A DNA stretch of 64,000 nucleotides from NCBI GenBank assembly GCA_013297725.1, contig JAAFIB010000001.1:1-64000 (forward strand). Reading direction: 5' to 3'. The translations under genes were made by a program, and so were the position numbers. The stretch comes from Sphingomonadales bacterium (GTDB lineage: Bacteria > Pseudomonadota > Alphaproteobacteria > Sphingomonadales > Sphingomonadaceae). Each line of letters opens with the position of its first letter. Positions within the stretch are counted from its first letter, which is position 1. The notes beneath the pieces are model-generated. The model searched no databases. It saw only the letters and a list, made by a program, of their open reading frames with translations, and was not told where the DNA came from. Positions 48,690 to 57,856 of this stretch are shown in pieces.

Positions 48690-50539
48690 CAGTGGGGGCA
48701 GATCCTATGGCACAGATTTCGACAATCAAGTGGCGTGGTATGCAGAAGCGGGCAGTTATTGGGCGCATTATTTTTCTTGCGCTTTTATCGACTGCATCCA
48801 CCGCCTACGCGCAGGAACGCCCGGCGGGTTTTGAACCACTCAAATCTATTACCGATCCTAACGGCGTGGATTTGCTGTCCGGCAAGATTACTTTTCCTGT
48901 GCCACCGCTCTCTGCGCCTGTTGCGCCCGAATTGTCGATCACTCGTATTCAGGATATTGTAAACTATCTCTCAGGCTCCCGTTTCATCGGCCTTGCCGGA
49001 GAACCGCAGACCAATGCTGATCTTCGGATCGGAGAGGGCACCTCAGAGCGCTTCGAGTGCCCTGCAGACACTTGTGCCTCCCAATCTGGACGTCATGGCG
49101 CGCTGGTAGGGAGCCCAGGGTTTACACTCGGTGCGCCCGGATTGTTCGTTTTCACGCAAGGTGGGACCGGAAAGCAAATTCGCTACGATCAAACTGCTTC
49201 GCAAGTTATCACAGGCGGAACGCAGCCGGGGCAAGGCAACAACACGTTTGCCTATTGGGCGTCACAGATCATATATCCGGATGGGATCACCCTCGATTTT
49301 GGATATGACACTTATGTAGTCTCTGCAATAACGAGAAATTTGAGGCCGACCACGGTAACGTCCAATCGCGGTTTCCAGTTGCGGATTACCTACGCCAGCA
49401 ACGATCCAGTGAATGTAGGATGGGCTGTTCCGTCTGCGGCAGCAATTTACCGCGAAGGAGAATTTACAACGCCGATTGCAAGCGTCACTTATCCAGCAGG
49501 TGGCGCAAGCGACATGGCGGGAGCTGTCTGGACGGGCAATTTGCAAAACACTTTAGGGGTGAACGGCAATATTGCGGCAGGCGGGTATCGACCGCCAACA
49601 AATACTTCTGATCAGATTGTCGCTTCCTCAACGGTGAGCGATGAAAGGGGGCCGCTTCTGACTTCGGTGGTGAAGGGTGGGACGCAAACATGGAACTATG
49701 CCTATTCGCACGCGCTGAATAATAGCATCACAAACAGCCCGTATGTGGTGGGCCGTACCGTTACGATCACCGGACCATCAAGCTACTTTCGTAAGGTCTG
49801 GATCACCGAGGGGCGCAAGGCCAACGCTGCTAAAGCTGCGATCACCAAGGAACAAGACGCGCTGGGCCGCATTACGCTTATCACCAACGACACTTTTGGT
49901 CGAGTGACAAGGCTGCAAATGCCCGAAGGTAACGCCGTCGAGATTGTCTACGCTCCGATTATGGGTCACATCACGAAGAAGACCGTTAAGGCCAAAACTG
50001 GTTCTGGCCTTCCAGACATAGTTGAGGAGGCAACATTCCCGACCGATCCGCTATGCGCAGACAATGCTTTTGCCTATTGCTACCGCCCGCTAACGGTCAA
50101 GGATGCAAAGGGCAATATCTCCGATTATGAGTGGACCAGCTTTGGTGCTCTCTCCAAGGAAACCAAGCCTGCTGACCCTAGTGGCATCCGCCCTGCGCGC
50201 CGTATTGAATATGTCCAGCGCTTTGCATGGTATAACAATGGCAGCGGCTCTTTTGTGCGCTCGCCGTCCGGCATCATGCTGAAATCGAAAGAACGCACAT
50301 GCAAGACTACCGCAACGGTCGGCAATGCCTGTGTGGGCGGCGCAACTGATGAAGTTGTCACCGATTATGATTACGGTCCTGACAGCGGCCCCAACTATCT
50401 ATTGCTACGCGGCATCACCGTCACCGCGACCGGCAGCAGCGGCGTATTGGAAACGCTGCGCACCTGTTTTACCTATGACGCACAGGGGCGCAAAATATCC
50501 GAGACGCAGCCTATGGGAACAGGGAGCACCTGCCCATGA
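48677..50539 (+). CDS. RHS/YD-repeat N-terminal protein (module B)
   Basis: Signal peptide [24 protein letters not shown]; ends [28 protein letters not shown] overlap with next ORF. Confidence 0.8.
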   Translation: MFTMTVGADPMAQISTIKWRGMQKRAVIGRIIFLALLSTASTAYAQERPAGFEPLKSITDPNGVDLLSGKITFPVPPLSAPVAPELSITRIQDIVNYLSGSRFIGLAGEPQTNADLRIGEGTSERFECPADTCASQSGRHGALVGSPGFTLGAPGLFVFTQGGTGKQIRYDQTASQVITGGTQPGQGNNTFAYWASQIIYPDGITLDFGYDTYVVSAITRNLRPTTVTSNRGFQLRITYASNDPVNVGWAVPSAAAIYREGEFTTPIASVTYPAGGASDMAGAVWTGNLQNTLGVNGNIAAGGYRPPTNTSDQIVASSTVSDERGPLLTSVVKGGTQTWNYAYSHALNNSITNSPYVVGRTVTITGPSSYFRKVWITEGRKANAAKAAITKEQDALGRITLITNDTFGRVTRLQMPEGNAVEIVYAPIMGHITKKTVKAKTGSGLPDIVEEATFPTDPLCADNAFAYCYRPLTVKDAKGNISDYEWTSFGALSKETKPADPSGIRPARRIEYVQRFAWYNNGSGSFVRSPSGIMLKSKERTCKTTATVGNACVGGATDEVVTDYDYGPDSGPNYLLLRGITVTATGSSGVLETLRTCFTYDAQGRKISETQPMGTGSTCP

Positions 50540-53310
50540 TCCGCACTGCTCTTACGCTGCGTACCTCAGCCCGCGCCATTGCCATTGGCACATTGCTCCT
50601 CGCTCCATCGCTGGCCTTTGCGCAAGCCGCTCCATCGGCTTACACATCGGCCACCCGTTATGATGCGGCCAACAGGCCAACGGGCACCATCGCGCCAGAC
50701 CCTGATGGAACAGGCCCACTGCAATTTGCGGCATCACGCACAACCTATGATGCATCAGGCCGCGTGACCAAGGTTGAAACAGGCGAGCTTGCGGTGTGGA
50801 AGCCTGAAAGCATCGCCCCCTCGGCATGGGGCGCGGACTTTACCGTCCTGTCCAGTGTAGAGACCGTCTATGACACGCTCGACCGCAAGGTACAGGATAT
50901 TGGTAAATCCTCGACCGGTGTAGTCGTCTCTGCTGCGCAATACACTTACGATGTCCAAGGACGTCTTGATTGCGCTGCAACGCGGATGAACCTGTTGACC
51001 ATTCCTGCTGTCGGTAGCAACGCTTGCACGCTTGGTACAGCAGGCAGCTTTGGCGGGGATCGGATCACCAAAAATGTCTATGATGTTGCCAGCCAGCTGC
51101 TGGTGGTCAAAAAAGCGTTCGGCACTGCGCTGCAACAGGATTATGTCACCTATACCTATACTAATAACGGTAAACAGGCGACGGTGAAGGACGCCAATGG
51201 CAACCTTGCGACCTATCGCTATGATGGTCATGACCGGCTAGCCGCGTGGCGTATGCCTAGCAAAACCAATGGTGCAGTCTCGGCAAGCTGTAACATCGGC
51301 ACTATCGCAGAAGTCGGCGGCATCACCGGTCCGGTTAATACCCGCAACGCCAGCGACGATTGCGAGAAATACTCTTATGATCGCAATGGCAACCGTGCAA
51401 AGCTGGTAAAGCGCGATGGCAGCGTCATTGCGTATACATATGACAACCTCAACCGCCCGACCGTTAAACACGTTGACGCAACCAACCTGCGCACGACACT
51501 CGCTGCCACGCACAAACGCGATGTGTATTACGGCTATGACCTTCGCGGGCTCCAGCTTTATGCAAGGTTCGACAACGCAACTGGTGAGGGTATCACGACC
51601 AGCTATGATGGCTTTGGCCGCGCCAATGCCTCGTCGCTTATTATGGACGGTGTTACGCGCAACTTGTCTTATGTTCGCGACAAGAATGGCAATCGCAGCA
51701 AATTTGACTGGTTCGACGCCACACGGACCAGCTATGACTATGATGGCTTGAACCGGATGAAGACCGTGTATGAAGGCCCGCAAGCGAGCAACATCAACAT
51801 GCTGACTTATGCGTATAACAATCGCGGGATGCGCAGCAGCCAGACAGGGCGGTTTGCGCAGGTCTCGACGTTTACGCCCGACACCGCCGGTCGCCTCGCC
51901 AGCATCGTGCATGACACCACCGGCACGGCAAACGACGTCACTTATGGCCTTGATGCCTATAGCCCGTCCAGCCAAGTGACGCAGCGCAGCACATCGAACG
52001 ACGCTTATGTCTGGACCGGCGCTGTCAATGTCAGCCGCAATTATGCGGTCAACGGCCTCAATCAATATACCAGTGCAGGACCTGCCGTTTTCGGCTATGA
52101 TGCCAATGGCAACCTGACGTCGGATGGCACGAACAGCTATGGCTATGATGTGGAAAACAGATTGATCCAAGCATCAGGCGGCAGCAACGCAACGATGCGT
52201 TATGATCCTATGGGGCGCTTGTATGAAACCAGCGCGGGGACGGTTGCGACCACGACGCGGTTCCTGCACGATGGCGATGAGCTGGTGGCGGAGTTTAACG
52301 GCACTGGCACATTGCTACGCCGCTATCTCCACGGGGTCAGCGTTGATGATCCGGTCGTGGCGTATGAAGGCAGCGGCACTGCCAATCCCAAATGGCTACA
52401 CAGCAACCATCAGGGCAGCATTGTTGCGATCAGCGATAATACAGGCGCAGTGACGGCCAAGAACACGTTCGACGAATGGGGCATCCCCGGCAACGGTAAC
52501 GCCAGCGTGGCAGCAGGAGGGCGGTTCAGCTACACAGGCCAAGCATGGCTACCCGAGCTTGGCATGTATTATTACAAGGCGCGGATTTACTCACCCACGC
52601 TGGGCAGGTTCATGCAGACTGATCCTGTGGGGTATAAGGATCAAATGAACCTGTACGGGTATGTAGGGAATGATCCGGTTAATAAGGTTGATCCAAGCGG
52701 TTTATGTACTACTGGAACACTTGTAAGGAATAGCACTGCCGTGCAGTGTCGTGTTTTAGCGGTTTACTCAGAATCTCCCCCTGCCGGTTCAAAAACAATA
52801 AATCCACAAAGTCCTAGTGCGGTCAATGGGCACGCGCAAACCGGCGACGGTTCAGATAGGTATGCTGACTTCACAACAGTTAGTATTGCTGATTTGGGTG
52901 GTTCATTGAATTCGTACGCTCAGCAGGCCGGTTCACCTTTAAATGACGCAATTATTGAAGCCGCTAAGACTGGAGAGCCAGTGGGTCTCACTATAACTGA
53001 CCTAAATGCCGGAGGACAAATCGGAGGTAAAACTCCATATGCACAGCAAACCGCAATTGGACGATTTGCTGTGAATGTATATTTGACTGTGAATGCAAAA
53101 AAGAATGGAGCATTTGAAATAAATGCAAGAGTTGCAGGTGTACGTGATAGACAAGATTATTTGCATGATAAAAATCGAAGTGCAATAGGTAATATATTAA
53201 CAGCTGAAGGAAAAAGAAAACAACAAAAAGGAGGTGGAAAAGATTATGATATTTATTTCTATGGAGAGCAGTACATCGTTGCAACCGGAATAGTTCATTA
53301 TGCTAAATAA
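50536..53310 (+). CDS. RHS repeat-associated core protein with variable C-terminal tail (module B)
   Basis: Signal peptide; YD repeats; [46 protein letters not shown] core followed by unrelated tail. Confidence 0.92.
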   Translation: MIRTALTLRTSARAIAIGTLLLAPSLAFAQAAPSAYTSATRYDAANRPTGTIAPDPDGTGPLQFAASRTTYDASGRVTKVETGELAVWKPESIAPSAWGADFTVLSSVETVYDTLDRKVQDIGKSSTGVVVSAAQYTYDVQGRLDCAATRMNLLTIPAVGSNACTLGTAGSFGGDRITKNVYDVASQLLVVKKAFGTALQQDYVTYTYTNNGKQATVKDANGNLATYRYDGHDRLAAWRMPSKTNGAVSASCNIGTIAEVGGITGPVNTRNASDDCEKYSYDRNGNRAKLVKRDGSVIAYTYDNLNRPTVKHVDATNLRTTLAATHKRDVYYGYDLRGLQLYARFDNATGEGITTSYDGFGRANASSLIMDGVTRNLSYVRDKNGNRSKFDWFDATRTSYDYDGLNRMKTVYEGPQASNINMLTYAYNNRGMRSSQTGRFAQVSTFTPDTAGRLASIVHDTTGTANDVTYGLDAYSPSSQVTQRSTSNDAYVWTGAVNVSRNYAVNGLNQYTSAGPAVFGYDANGNLTSDGTNSYGYDVENRLIQASGGSNATMRYDPMGRLYETSAGTVATTTRFLHDGDELVAEFNGTGTLLRRYLHGVSVDDPVVAYEGSGTANPKWLHSNHQGSIVAISDNTGAVTAKNTFDEWGIPGNGNASVAAGGRFSYTGQAWLPELGMYYYKARIYSPTLGRFMQTDPVGYKDQMNLYGYVGNDPVNKVDPSGLCTTGTLVRNSTAVQCRVLAVYSESPPAGSKTINPQSPSAVNGHAQTGDGSDRYADFTTVSIADLGGSLNSYAQQAGSPLNDAIIEAAKTGEPVGLTITDLNAGGQIGGKTPYAQQTAIGRFAVNVYLTVNAKKNGAFEINARVAGVRDRQDYLHDKNRSAIGNILTAEGKRKQQKGGGKDYDIYFYGEQYIVATGIVHYAK

Positions 53311-53614
53311 AATAGTAATTTTAAGTCTTTTTTTATTGAATGGATGCGTCAATACTGAATATTGCTCCGATATCAGTGATAGTATTATTATCAAACGAAT
53401 AAATATATCTTTAGAGGAGTCAAAAAAAACGTCTAAAAATGGATTAGTTCTATCAAAATACGAAATGAAATTTTTAAAAGATAGCAAAGTTGATAGAAAT
53501 TCGCTGTCTTATGATGAAAGTTCAGTTGCTCTAGTCACATATGAATATCAAGCAAATCCTGTTTTTCAGGCAAGAATTTATAAAGACTGCGAGATTCAGT
53601 GGATATTTATTTAG
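53300..53614 (+). CDS. small predicted lipoprotein, putative immunity protein (module B)
   Basis: [22 protein letters not shown] lipobox-like; AT-rich; overlaps RHS stop. Confidence 0.6.
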   Translation: MLNKIVILSLFLLNGCVNTEYCSDISDSIIIKRINISLEESKKTSKNGLVLSKYEMKFLKDSKVDRNSLSYDESSVALVTYEYQANPVFQARIYKDCEIQWIFI

Positions 53615-53689
53615 GAATTACTACGACAGTGCATTTAATTCCAAACAGATCGACCGCCGTCCAGCTCTCGCAAAGACCTTTCTCTCAAC

Positions 53690-53741
53690 GCCGCTAGCCA
53701 AGCAACTCAGCGCAGCACGAGCAACGCCGCCTATGTGTGGC
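53690..53741 (+). pseudogene. Remnant of a YD-repeat/RHS coding sequence
   Basis: AGCCAAGCAACTCAGCGCAGCACGAGCAACGCCGCCTATGTGTGG (ASQATQRSTSNAAYVW) resembles [16 protein letters not shown] inside module B. Confidence 0.65.
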
Positions 53742-53820
53742 CTTTCAACAAGTTCAGGAGGCGCAGTCAATCATCTAGTCCCCTAGCTTGCATTTTACTT
53801 AGCCTGATTTTGGGTCCGAT

Positions 53821-54075
53821 TTAGGCAATCCCGCCAACAAAGCCCGCCGTATCTTGTGGCGCGGGCATGGCCATGCGCATTGCACCGCCGCACCCGCGCT
53901 GGCGACAACGGGCGCGATTTTCAACTTCCCCCAATGTTAGCCGCTCTTTTCCTTTGCGCGCATGAAGCTCTGCCCCAGTCAGCCACCTAAATGTCCCACA
54001 TTTCCGGCAAGTCAATTCCAGACGGTCGCTTGCCTCTAAATCGAGAATTTGGATGTTGCTTTTCCAGTTCACCAA
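53821..54075 (-). CDS. small Cys4 zinc-ribbon-like hypothetical protein
   Basis: LTCRKCGTFRWL...NRARCRQRGCGGAM; overlaps the end of the Y-polymerase gene. Confidence 0.65.
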   Translation of the reverse strand: MVNWKSNIQILDLEASDRLELTCRKCGTFRWLTGAELHARKGKERLTLGEVENRARCRQRGCGGAMRMAMPAPQDTAGFVGGIA

Positions 54076-55313
54076 AAATCCTCTGCGCTCGGTATGCGCG
54101 TGAACGATATTTTACCGCCAACATTGCCACCGGGCGGCGGTTGCCAGAAGCCAACGCTGGCAACGGTCTTGCCGTATTTGATATTCAGCCGGTCAAGCGC
54201 CATCCCCAGCCGCTCCCATTTCTGCCGTTCGGTATCGTCATCCAACAGAAAATCGAGTTGCCGATTGTTGGCAGTCGTTAGATCGCCAAGGGTTACACCA
54301 ACGCGCAATACCCGTGTTTTGCTGGTCAAGCGGCTGGTAAAGCGTCCCCAAAGCTTTGCGAGTGCTGTTAGCAAGGCTTGATCGTCATTAACCTGTGGCA
54401 ATCTAAGGCTGTCAAAACCGCTGCCCTCATAATACTGCATCCATAGCGTGATCGACTTTGTGTAATATCCGGCCCTGCGCACCCGCCTTGCGGCCTTCAC
54501 AAGCAACAGGCGCGATATAATCCTAGCATCGGCTAAGGTGCGCGCATCGGGCGGCAAAACCCGCGCATGGCCAAACATACCGCGTTCGGCAGGGGGCGCT
54601 TCAATCGCATAGCCGTGCAAGGCATACCAAAGCCGTTCGCCGGTCACATTATGCCATAGGGCGCGAAGCTGCTTTGGTTGCGTTGCCAGCAAAGCATCCA
54701 TTGTCGTTATGCCAGCCTTTGCCAGCCGAATTTCCATCCGTTTTCCAATGCCGGGTATATCGTCTAGGGGCAGCTTCAATAACGGGGCGGGCATAGCCTC
54801 AGGTCGCCAGATCGAAAGCCCATCGGGCTTTTGCGTCCCCCCTGCAATCTTGGCCAAATGGCGATTGGCGGCAAAGCCGATAGAGCATGTTATGCTTGCC
54901 CCGATATTATAGCGGATTGCTCGCTTGATTGCCGCTGCCACGCCAGCAGGATCAGCCCTTTGCCCTTCGTCCAGCTTGCAGCTGAGTTCGTCAATCGACT
55001 TGACCTGATCGACAGGAATAACCGACCCTATTTGCGAGATAAGCTCGTTATGTGCGCGCCTGTATAAATCGGGCTTTTGCGGCACTAAAACCAGATCGCG
55101 GCAAATGCGCTTGGCTTCATCGACCATCATGATGTTTTTGACGCCGCGCGCTTTGGCTTCGCGTGAACAGGCGATGATGCACGAACGCCCGCCTTCATAG
55201 GGGACAATGCCGATAGGTCGCCCCCGCAATCTAGGATCGCGCAACTGTTCAACCGACGCAAAAAAGCCGTCAAAGTCTAAGTAGAGGTGTTCAACAGTTT
55301 CTGGTCGTCTCAT
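54069..55313 (-). CDS. Y-family DNA polymerase (UmuC/DinB-like)
   Basis: VEHLYLDFDGFFASVEQLRDPRLRGRPIGIVPYEGGRSCIIACSREAKARGVKN...PVDQVKSIDEL...SIGFAANRHLAKIAGGTQKPDGL...DIPGIGKRMEIRL. Confidence 0.92.
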   Translation of the reverse strand: MRRPETVEHLYLDFDGFFASVEQLRDPRLRGRPIGIVPYEGGRSCIIACSREAKARGVKNIMMVDEAKRICRDLVLVPQKPDLYRRAHNELISQIGSVIPVDQVKSIDELSCKLDEGQRADPAGVAAAIKRAIRYNIGASITCSIGFAANRHLAKIAGGTQKPDGLSIWRPEAMPAPLLKLPLDDIPGIGKRMEIRLAKAGITTMDALLATQPKQLRALWHNVTGERLWYALHGYAIEAPPAERGMFGHARVLPPDARTLADARIISRLLLVKAARRVRRAGYYTKSITLWMQYYEGSGFDSLRLPQVNDDQALLTALAKLWGRFTSRLTSKTRVLRVGVTLGDLTTANNRQLDFLLDDDTERQKWERLGMALDRLNIKYGKTVASVGFWQPPPGGNVGGKISFTRIPSAEDFW

Positions 55314-55345
55314 AAGTCTTGCTCGAACCAGGCAGGCGAGCATAA

Positions 55346-55360
55346 GAACATTATAGGAAC
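55346..55360 (-). promoter_or_regulatory. Candidate alphaproteobacterial LexA (SOS) box
   Basis: GAAC-ATTATAG-GAAC on + strand = GTTC-N7-GTTC on - strand, between divergent Y-polymerase and SRAP genes. Confidence 0.75.
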
Positions 55361-55392
55361 ATAATTGCAAGGCAAGGAATCGGGGTAACGCT

Positions 55393-55998
55393 ATGTGCAA
55401 TCATTATCGCAACATTCCCGAGAGGATATCGACATGGCGCGAATATATCGGTTGGGATATTAGCCGTCCGCTGCCTCCTGAACTGCGATCGGCCCCCAGT
55501 GAAGCTTGGCCAAGGAAAGCAGCGTTAATCGTCCGCAATGGGCAGGACGGTGCATTTACAGATAACATGATATGGGGCGTTCCTTTGACCATGGCAGGAA
55601 AGCGACCAGACAGCACTGTCACAAAGCACATTACCAATGTGCGCAACCTTTCCAGCCCATTTTGGCGGTCTATGCTGGCAAAGCCTCAGCAGCGTTGCCT
55701 TGTACCGTTCTCAGCCTTTGCAGAGCCTAAGCCGAATGCAGGCAGGGAAGAAGTCTGGTTTACCGTGCCCGGTGCGCCTCTATCAGCATTTGCGGGCATT
55801 TGGCGGCCTAGTGACGCGGGCAACATCTTTGCTTTTCTGACGTGCGATCCTAACCCGATGATTGCGCCAATCCACCCAAAGGCGATGCCAGTGATTTTGC
55901 ATCCAGAGGATTATCAAAGTTGGCTAGATGGCGTCGATGCTGCTAGCTTGGCGCAGCCATTTCCGTCGCAGCTGATGGCAATTGCGGAAAGGGAATAA
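55393..55998 (+). CDS. SOS response-associated peptidase (SRAP/YedK/HMCES) family protein
   Basis: MCNHYRN N-terminal catalytic Cys; ARNLSSPFW-like NVRNLSSPFWRSMLAKPQQRCLVPFSAFAEP...FAFLTCDPNPMIAPIHPKAMPVIL. Confidence 0.9.
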   Translation: MCNHYRNIPERISTWREYIGWDISRPLPPELRSAPSEAWPRKAALIVRNGQDGAFTDNMIWGVPLTMAGKRPDSTVTKHITNVRNLSSPFWRSMLAKPQQRCLVPFSAFAEPKPNAGREEVWFTVPGAPLSAFAGIWRPSDAGNIFAFLTCDPNPMIAPIHPKAMPVILHPEDYQSWLDGVDAASLAQPFPSQLMAIAERE

Positions 55999-56001
55999 CA
56001 G

Positions 56002-56235
56002 ATGGCCAATGAACCACACCCGGATCCCGCCTTGGCATTTGCGCTTTACGCCTCGACTGCCGCAACCATGGCTATCTCCGCTCTGCGCGACGCTGGTCTG
56101 GTAGATAAGGCAACCATCGACTTGCTGGTTGCCAGTCTAACGACAAGTCGCCGCCTAGCCGGAAACGAACCCAGAATGGTCGAACATGCTGAGTTGTTGA
56201 CCGATCTCCTGCTTAGCGAGGAAACAAAAGCATGA
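56002..56235 (+). CDS. small hypothetical protein
   Basis: 77-aa ORF directly downstream of SRAP gene. Confidence 0.5.
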   Translation: MANEPHPDPALAFALYASTAATMAISALRDAGLVDKATIDLLVASLTTSRRLAGNEPRMVEHAELLTDLLLSEETKA

Positions 56236-56569
56236 AGTGAGCTATACCATGATATTATTACTAGCTGCGGCGGTAGTTATCCCACTTGTGCAATCCTTCG
56301 ACTGCACCCCCAATTCGTGTGCGAGATGGTGACAGCACTATCTGCTGCCACGAGCGGCTGCATGCCCGCGGAGCGAGTATTGCAACGCTTTGTTGTTCGT
56401 AATGCACAAAATAATACACTTACCTTGCACAGCGAAATCAACCAAGCCTAAGATTGTAGTCTGTCATAGTTCGCAGTGGCCCGCTGCGAGCCGATGCCAA
56501 TACTATGGCTAAAGTTATGGCTAAACCAATAAAAATATAATTTATATAATAAATTCAATGCTACGATAG

Positions 56570-56586
56570 TCCCACCGTCTCCGCCA
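56570..56586 (+). repeat. att direct repeat, right
   Basis: 17-bp exact copy of tRNA-Ser 3' end. Confidence 0.92.
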
Positions 56587-56587
56587 C

Positions 56588-56620
56588 AAAAAAAGCCCCT
56601 GCGATGCGGGGGCTTTTTTT
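56588..56620 (+). terminator. Rho-independent terminator (probably the original tRNA-Ser terminator)
   Basis: AAAAAAAGCCCCTGCGATGCGGGGGCTTTTTTT. Confidence 0.85.
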
Positions 56621-56641
56621 GTTAGGGTAGTGAGCCGTTGC

Positions 56642-57856
56642 TCAAATACACTGCGACTTCACATCACGCGGGAAAAGCGCGCAGTTCCATTTTTGAACCG
56701 ACGCCTTTTTCGCCCCTGTGCGTACATAGCTAAACGCCATGGACGATCGCTCGCCGGGCTCAAGCGGCAGGCCGCGCGGCATCAATGCCTGATCAGCCCA
56801 TGCAAAAACCTTGCAGGTCTCTCGCCCGCCACAGGCATTTTCGGCCATGCCGGTAAGCGCCGCGCCATCAAGCAGCGGATCGACATAGATCAGGAACACC
56901 TCTTTGCTTTTATCCTCGGGCTCCAGCGTTGTCGAAACATGATCCAGATCAGCAGGAGCAAGGGCAAGGGCCGCCTTCATCTCTTCCTCTGTCGTAAGCG
57001 CGGGATCAAGCGGCATTTCTGCATCGGCCAGCTTTGCCGCCGCATGGGAGGGCGACAAAGCAGCCATTTTGGCAAAGGCCGGTTCCGTGCCGCCCACTTT
57101 CCCGCGAAACGCCGCCGGTGTTCCCCAATAGCCATGATAGCGAAAGAACAAATGCGTGCGCTCCACGCGAACCTTATCCAGCTTTGCGCTCCATGCGGGC
57201 AGCACCCAATCGGTGTGATAGTGTGTGGCAAGGCCAACGGGGGGATACACCAGCCCCTTTAACATTGCCTGTGCCAGCCCGCGATGCCGCGCCCATGCAG
57301 TGGGCGAGGGACGCCGCGCCATTGAACCATCGCAGCTATAGCTGAACTGACATCCTGTGCGCCGTTCTTGTCCCTGAAACACTACGCCGCACACGGTTTT
57401 GGGATAGGCGGGGTGACGCACGCGGTTCAGCACCACTTGCACCACAGCCATCTGCCCGGTCATTGCCTCTGCGCCTGCTTCATAAAAAATGGTTGCCGCA
57501 AGGCAATCGGTGGCGCGTTCGAAATCGGCTGGACTGCCGCTGAAGATAAAGCCCTTTGCTGGCGGAACGGGCGATTGGGTCAACGCAACCGCATCATTTA
57601 CCTTTTTGGCGGTGTCCTTATCGACGGCTTTTAACAGCAACGGTTCAACCGGCGGTGGCTGACCGATATTTGCGCTGACTTCATAGGGGGATGCACCCCA
57701 TTTTAGTGACGATGCGGCCATACCGATCAGGAATGCCGCAAGCACCAGCAGCACTGCGTATAACGGAAAGCGATCCCATGCCGCCCAGCGGTGCCATTGC
57801 TTCAGCTCAAGCTCAAGCTCGGCAGTTGCCGGTTCAGGAGGTAAGGGATGATTCAC
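56642..57856 (-). CDS. SleB-type cell wall hydrolase
   Basis: RATDCLAATIFYEAGAEAMTGQMAVVQVVLNRVRHPAYPKTVCGVVFQGQERRTGCQFSYSCDGS...GLATHYHTDWVLPAWS. Confidence 0.88.
   Translation of the reverse strand: MNHPLPPEPATAELELELKQWHRWAAWDRFPLYAVLLVLAAFLIGMAASSLKWGASPYEVSANIGQPPPVEPLLLKAVDKDTAKKVNDAVALTQSPVPPAKGFIFSGSPADFERATDCLAATIFYEAGAEAMTGQMAVVQVVLNRVRHPAYPKTVCGVVFQGQERRTGCQFSYSCDGSMARRPSPTAWARHRGLAQAMLKGLVYPPVGLATHYHTDWVLPAWSAKLDKVRVERTHLFFRYHGYWGTPAAFRGKVGGTEPAFAKMAALSPSHAAAKLADAEMPLDPALTTEEEMKAALALAPADLDHVSTTLEPEDKSKEVFLIYVDPLLDGAALTGMAENACGGRETCKVFAWADQALMPRGLPLEPGERSSMAFSYVRTGAKKASVQKWNCALFPRDVKSQCI

Larger units (their letters stand above)
20817..56586 (+). mobile_element. Integrated genomic element (~35.8 kb) in tRNA-Ser, flanked by a 17-bp direct repeat
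   Basis: TCCCACCGTCTCCGCCA at 20817-20833 and 56570-56586; integrase adjacent to the tRNA; mobile/T4SS/defence cargo. Confidence 0.92.

Noticed and set aside
51238-52170. 310-aa minus-strand ORF inside module B RHS gene
   Set aside because: Antisense shadow of YD-repeat coding sequence; plus strand has clear RHS core and repeats.
56570-56586. Possible second tRNA gene at right end
   Set aside because: Only the 17-bp 3' end is present; it is the att duplicate.
56630-57262. 210-aa plus-strand ORF opposite SleB-type hydrolase
   Set aside because: Antisense to a recognisable gene; His/Arg/Cys-rich shadow.
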